Assembly: GCA_025463925.1 (NCBI GenBank)
Contig: JAODBK010000001.1
Span: 19,956-83,955, forward strand
Direction of reading: 5' to 3'
Origin: Acidimicrobiales bacterium
GTDB taxonomy: Bacteria; Actinomycetota; Acidimicrobiia; Acidimicrobiales; AC-14
DNA: 64,000 bases
The notes under the pieces are model-generated. The model was not told the origin of the DNA. It ran no database searches and was given only the letters and a program-made list of their open reading frames with translations. The position numbers and the translations under genes are program-made. Shown piece after piece: positions 60,501-64,000 of this stretch. How positions within the stretch are numbered: the first letter of the stretch is position 1; the number at the start of each line of letters is the position of its first letter.

Positions 60501-60896
60501 GAACACCGCCATGAGACAGTCGCCGAGGTACTTGTCGACGGTGCCGCCGTGCTCGTCGACGACCTGGCTCATCCGGCGGAACGCGGCGTCGACGGTGCGG
60601 GCCACGGTCTCGGGGTCGGTGCCCTCGGCGAGCGACGTGAAGCCGACGACGTCGGCGAACAGCACCGTCGCCAGCTTGCGCTCGTCCTGCAACGGGCCCC
60701 GGACGAGCGACGGCACGTCGGTCGAAGTGGTGGCCGGACCGGCGGTGAGCGCGGTGCCACAGCGACCGCAGAACCGCGTGCCCGCCGGGGCCGCGAACCC
60801 GCAGCTCGGGCACGGCCGGTCGGACAGCGCGGTGCCACACGACCCGCAGAAGCGGAAGCCTTCCGGATTGTCGCTCCCACACGACCCGCACTGCAC
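57582..60896 (-). CDS. Zinc-ribbon / adenylate cyclase / AAA-ATPase / TPR signalling protein
   Basis: A 1104-residue multi-domain protein. Residues 1-50 carry two zinc-ribbon-like Cys pairs (CGSCGSDNPEGFRFCGSCG; CPSCG...FCGRCG). A class III nucleotide cyclase domain (about 70-250) has metal Asp82 in LFADVVGFTSLAEG, Asp126 in DKYLGDCLMAVFG and substrate residues in VIGDTVNVAARLE. The AAA/STAND-type domain (about 260-560) has a P-loop GEAGLGTTR in which Thr299 replaces the usual Lys, and Walker B ILLAVDDIH. The remaining 500 residues are TPR-like helices. Cyclases of this design are common in Actinobacteria. ATP hydrolysis by the STAND domain is doubtful. Confidence 0.85.
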   Translation of the reverse strand: MQCGSCGSDNPEGFRFCGSCGTALSDRPCPSCGFAAPAGTRFCGRCGTALTAGPATTSTDVPSLVRGPLQDERKLATVLFADVVGFTSLAEGTDPETVARTVDAAFRRMSQVVDEHGGTVDKYLGDCLMAVFGVPQAHADDAERAVAAGLAMRTLGGDIAFSIGVNTGEVMVTSVGRDGEVTVIGDTVNVAARLEKAAGAGQVLVGRLTAELAGDRVAFEERQPVLLKGKADPVDVFEATALRPEIDGFEGAGTRDRPPLTGRHDELAFLRAQWRRSVRDRRSTVVLLAGEAGLGTTRLIEELALDPWGPEGKLPGAGQPIVVRATYPAYGGLGGPRVAADIIRQLGPTGDPHIDARVRSLAGELHPSLKSIDPAALQSEQLWAFRRLLEMKTDEGPILLAVDDIHRATDRTIDLLRELAVRVVDVPLVLILAGRPDPPAWLASFPSATVMRLNPLGATDAVELANALACESRLTESAAAVLAGRAGGNPLHLRELIGMLKARGELIETPAGFELAGNVSLPPSLHAILAARLDALAPEEKLGLQHVAVLGDAATSAQVEALGQPDAMRVLQSLVSAGLLHQGGDGCYDVADPLMREVAYETLPRNVRADRHRRAARVAPSDFERARHLERATGYAPDDDELAAEARDALTSAGRDLLDNSRVLDGLLLLQRAIELGLTDRALLLRVAQSYAEMGRTAETEAVFRVLLSGGPDPELQAHAAHMHGLSLLFPAPAEARQPLTDAANAWATLGNVEKEGWARANLGVAEFMSGNGPAAAATLENALERFASIGNRTGELACYRFLSLVRPEDPRVPAWLAEALREAEVAGDRTAQVTTLNTLAWNEFLRIRLGGPEDTVEAFDYCRRLAHLSKEIGAHDLQVYGDLLLADMARLQGDLDTARQALAAAATGEDDSERGRALFAAVEYAVARAGGDDRAPPDLPMDVHDPVILSAVFIVAEERGMAGDVGAAAELMNAIGARPGLEMLVALVGGMLKALTSLVTGDFDEARGHAERALASARLLDARPAVAAAQGTLAEIAIRSDPAAGRAEAEARLDGLDVPSAGVARALALRPRALLGDAAARSELAAIVERLAAPGLGLGVLGD

Positions 60897-61065
60897 GAGG
60901 CCATTGTCTCCCAGTCCCGCCCGGCCGGTCAGGTGACGGTGGTCACTGCCCCGTGTTCGCGGATCGCGGTCGTAGTGTGCCCGCCGTGTACAGCCTGAAG
61001 GTGCGGGCCATGAAGGGACGCTCCACGGGCCGGCTGCCGTTCCGGCTGCAGCGCGCCCTCCGCCG

Positions 61066-61443
61066 TCAGGGGCCGCGGTAGCGCACCGGCGCCTGGTTCA
61101 CCGGCACGAGGTCGCGGCGGTACTGGCGGTGCACCCGCTCGACGGCCTGCCGCGCCGCCTCGCGCGCGTCGGCGAGCTCGGCCTGCAGGCGGGCCACCTC
61201 GGCCTCGAGCGCCATCACCGCTTTCACGCCGGCGAGGTTGAGGCCGGCGTCGGTGAGCTCGGAGATGCGGCGGAGCCGCTCGATGTCGCGATCGCTGTAC
61301 CGGCGACTGCCGCCGCCGGTGCGCGCCGGATCGAGCAGACCCTTGCGCTCGTAGATCCGCAACGTCTGCGGATGCACGCCGGCCAGCTCGGCCGCGACCG
61401 AGATGACGTACACCGCCCGCGTGGGCTGCGGTCGGTCAGCCAT
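61066..61443 (-). CDS. hspR: HspR, MerR-family heat-shock repressor
   Basis: A 125-residue MerR-type regulator: [20 protein letters not shown] with [20 protein letters not shown] forms the winged helix, and an N-terminal-to-C-terminal coiled coil ([20 protein letters not shown]) allows dimerisation. In Actinobacteria, HspR represses the dnaK operon and clpB by binding HAIR elements together with DnaK. It is the last gene of the operon, overlapping dnaJ by 8 nt. A HAIR-like site lies before clpB at 26637-26657. Confidence 0.93.
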   Translation of the reverse strand: MADRPQPTRAVYVISVAAELAGVHPQTLRIYERKGLLDPARTGGGSRRYSDRDIERLRRISELTDAGLNLAGVKAVMALEAEVARLQAELADAREAARQAVERVHRQYRRDLVPVNQAPVRYRGP

Positions 61444-62593
61444 CGATCACGCCCTCCAGATGGGCGCGGGGCGACTCGGTGGCCGCCGCCTGCAGCGCTT
61501 CGATCGCGTCCCGCTCGGCCGAGGACAGGTTGGTCGGCACCGCGACCTCGACCGTGACGAGGAGATCGCCCGCGCCCTTGACCTTCATCACGCCGCGGCC
61601 CTTCACGCGGAACGTCCGGCCCGACCGCGTGCCGGGCGGGATCCGCAGCGTCACCGGCTCGTGGAGCGTGGGCACCGTGACCTCGGCGCCGAGCGCGGCC
61701 TCGGCGAACGTGATCGGCACCGTGATCGTGAGGTCGTTGGCCTTCCGGCCGAAGAGCGGATGGGCGCCGACGTGCACCGTGACGTACAGGTCGCCGCCGG
61801 GGCCGCCGTTGCGGCCGGCGGCACCGCGACCCTTGAGGCGGATGCGCTGACCGTCGGCCACGCCAGCCGGGATGCGGACCTTCACCTGTCGCGGCCGGTG
61901 CTCGGTGCCGGTGCCGTGGCAGCGCGGGCACGGGTCGTCGATCACCGCGCCGCGACCGCCACAGTTCGGGCACGGCTGGCTGAAGCTGAACAGGCCCTGG
62001 TTGTCGTCGAGCACGCCCCGGCCATGGCACATCGGGCACGGCGACGGCGAGGTGCCCGGCTTGGCGCCGGTGCCGAGGCATGTCGCGCACGCCGCCTCGC
62101 TGGTGAGGTTGACGGTGGTGGTGATGCCATTGACGGCGTCGAGGAACGACAGGTGCAGCTCGGCCTCGAGGTCGGCGCCGCGCTGGGGGCCGGCACCACC
62201 GCCGAACCGGCCGCTGCCGGCGCCGCCGCGATTGCGGCCGCGGCCGAACAGGTTGCCGATCAGGTCGCCGAGGTCGTCCGAGCTGAACCCGAACCCACCA
62301 CCGTTGCCGCCGGCGCCGCCGGCGTTGCCCCCGAAACCACCGAAGGCCGACGGCCCGAGCTTGCGAACCTCGTCGTACTCCTTGCGCTTGGTCGAGTCAC
62401 CGAGCACGTCGTTGGCCGCCGACACCTCCTTGAAGCGCTCCTCGGCCGACTTGTCACCGGGGTTGGCGTCGGGGTGCAGCTTCTTGGCGAGCTTCCGATA
62501 GGCGCGCTGGATCTCCTTGTCGGAGGCGGTGTCGGGCACGCCGAGCACCTTGTAGTAGTCCTTCTCGAACCACTCCCGTTGCGCTTGCGGCAA
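61436..62593 (-). CDS. dnaJ: Chaperone DnaJ (type I)
   Basis: A 385-residue Hsp40. The J domain ([20 protein letters not shown], with HPD at about 40-42) is followed by a Gly/Phe-rich region. A zinc-binding domain comes next, with four CxxCxGxG repeats ([32 protein letters not shown]) and then the C-terminal substrate-binding domains. It stimulates DnaK ATPase and presents unfolded clients. It follows grpE after 9 nt and overlaps hspR. Confidence 0.97.
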   Translation of the reverse strand: MPQAQREWFEKDYYKVLGVPDTASDKEIQRAYRKLAKKLHPDANPGDKSAEERFKEVSAANDVLGDSTKRKEYDEVRKLGPSAFGGFGGNAGGAGGNGGGFGFSSDDLGDLIGNLFGRGRNRGGAGSGRFGGGAGPQRGADLEAELHLSFLDAVNGITTTVNLTSEAACATCLGTGAKPGTSPSPCPMCHGRGVLDDNQGLFSFSQPCPNCGGRGAVIDDPCPRCHGTGTEHRPRQVKVRIPAGVADGQRIRLKGRGAAGRNGGPGGDLYVTVHVGAHPLFGRKANDLTITVPITFAEAALGAEVTVPTLHEPVTLRIPPGTRSGRTFRVKGRGVMKVKGAGDLLVTVEVAVPTNLSSAERDAIEALQAAATESPRAHLEGVIDG

Positions 62594-62602
62594 CTGTTGC
62601 TC

Positions 62603-63132
62603 CTACCCGCGAACTTTCACCATGGCCGGCCGCAGTACCCGGCCCTTCCAACGCCAGCCGGCCCGCATGACATCGGCAACCGTCGGCGACTCGTCACTCT
62701 CGGCCGGTTCGTGCGCGACCGCGTCGTGCTCCGCCGGATCGAACGGCTTGCCGACCGGGTCGATGCGCTCGAGGCCCTCCTTCTCGAGCACCTCGAGCAA
62801 CTTGGCGTGACCCTGCTCGAAACCCTCGCCGTGCGCGGCCGCCAAGTCGAAGGTGTCGAGCACATCGAACAGCTTCACGACGAGCGCCTCGGCGGCCCGC
62901 GCCACCTCCTCGGCCTTGTCGCGCATGACGCGCTTCCGGTAGTTGTCGAAGTCGGCCGCGAGCCGCTGGAGATCGGCGAGGTACTGGTCACGCTCGGCCT
63001 CGATCGACGACAGGTCGTCGATGTCGGCCTCGACCGCGGCGCCGGCGGCGTCGAGATCGACGTCGACCGGCTCCGCGATCAGATCCGCGACGGCTTCGGG
63101 ATCGGGCCCGTCCGGCGCCCGATCCTCCTCAC

Positions 63133-63136
<4 letters not shown>
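62603..63136 (-). CDS. grpE: Nucleotide-exchange factor GrpE
   Basis: A 177-residue protein with an acidic N-terminus, a long helical pair ([20 protein letters not shown]) and the C-terminal beta domain with [17 protein letters not shown] and [16 protein letters not shown]. It drives ADP release from DnaK. ATG at 63136 overlaps the dnaK stop as ATGA. Gene order dnaK-grpE-dnaJ-hspR is the standard actinobacterial arrangement. Confidence 0.96.

Positions 63137-64000
<864 letters not shown>

Noticed and set aside
60986..61081. A possible 31-codon plus-strand peptide beginning GTG, ending near the hspR stop.
   Set aside because: No ribosome-binding site and basic low-complexity composition; it overlaps the end of hspR and is likely noncoding.

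Overview
The window is high-GC chromosomal DNA, probably from an actinobacterium and most likely the class Acidimicrobiia. Supporting signs are strong G/C wobble bias, frequent GTG starts, chains of 1-4 bp start/stop overlaps, an LPxTG-type surface protein, a DUF4012 protein, and an actinobacterial dnaK-grpE-dnaJ-hspR operon with a HAIR-like site in front of clpB. The class assignment is an inference. I see no rRNA, tRNA, CRISPR array, transposase or integrase. Most of the window (about 1-16 kb and 26.7-57 kb) is a very large extracellular or cell-surface polysaccharide locus.

Layout. (A) 1-16.0 kb is one long minus-strand transcription unit. It runs from a Wzc-like chain-length regulator/tyrosine kinase at 16.0 kb through a compact peptide-modification (RiPP-like) module at 10.4-14.0 kb, a Wzy/WaaL-like membrane protein, two multidomain glycosyltransferases and a Wzm/Wzt exporter. 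It ends with a GT-B-like protein, a decayed methyltransferase and the 5' part of a GT17 glycosyltransferase cut by the window edge. (B) 16.2-21.4 kb holds a secreted protein, a DUF4012 protein, a sigma region 4-like protein and three LuxR-type regulators. Matching GGGG-N6-CCCC sites lie before the Wzc operon and between two regulator genes. (C) 21.7-26.6 kb holds a secreted metallopeptidase-like protein, an LPFTG-anchored protein, a PAP2 phosphatase and ClpB. (D) 26.7-50.3 kb has many glycosyltransferases on both strands, a second Wzy/Wzz pair, the initiating polyprenyl-phosphate sugar transferase, methyltransferases, a sulfotransferase, a hexapeptide acyltransferase and a second Wzm/Wzt exporter. 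(E) 50.3-57.4 kb has further glycosyltransferases, an NAD-dependent epimerase/dehydratase, a sugar-phosphate nucleotidyltransferase and a secreted GH5 hydrolase. (F) 57.6-64 kb has a cyclase/AAA signalling protein and the hspR-dnaJ-grpE-dnaK chaperone operon, with dnaK truncated by the edge.

How it fits together. The sugar transferase starts a lipid-linked glycan. The GT2/GT4 enzymes extend it, and methyl-, acyl- and sulfo-transferases decorate it. It then leaves either by Wzy/Wzz-type polymerisation or through one of two ABC exporters.

The most unusual part is the module at 10.4-14.0 kb. It encodes a 53-residue Pro/Gly-rich candidate precursor ending in Ser, a radical SAM/SPASM protein, a PqqD-type recognition protein, an HPr-kinase-like protein, a PF14907-type nucleotidyltransferase and an S24/S26-type peptidase. 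All are translationally coupled, or nearly so, to the polysaccharide kinase. The same set of accessory enzymes (RRE protein, HPr-like kinase, nucleotidyltransferase) is known from phosphorylated lasso peptide clusters, but no lasso cyclase is present here, so this may be an undescribed peptide-modification system tied to polysaccharide production.
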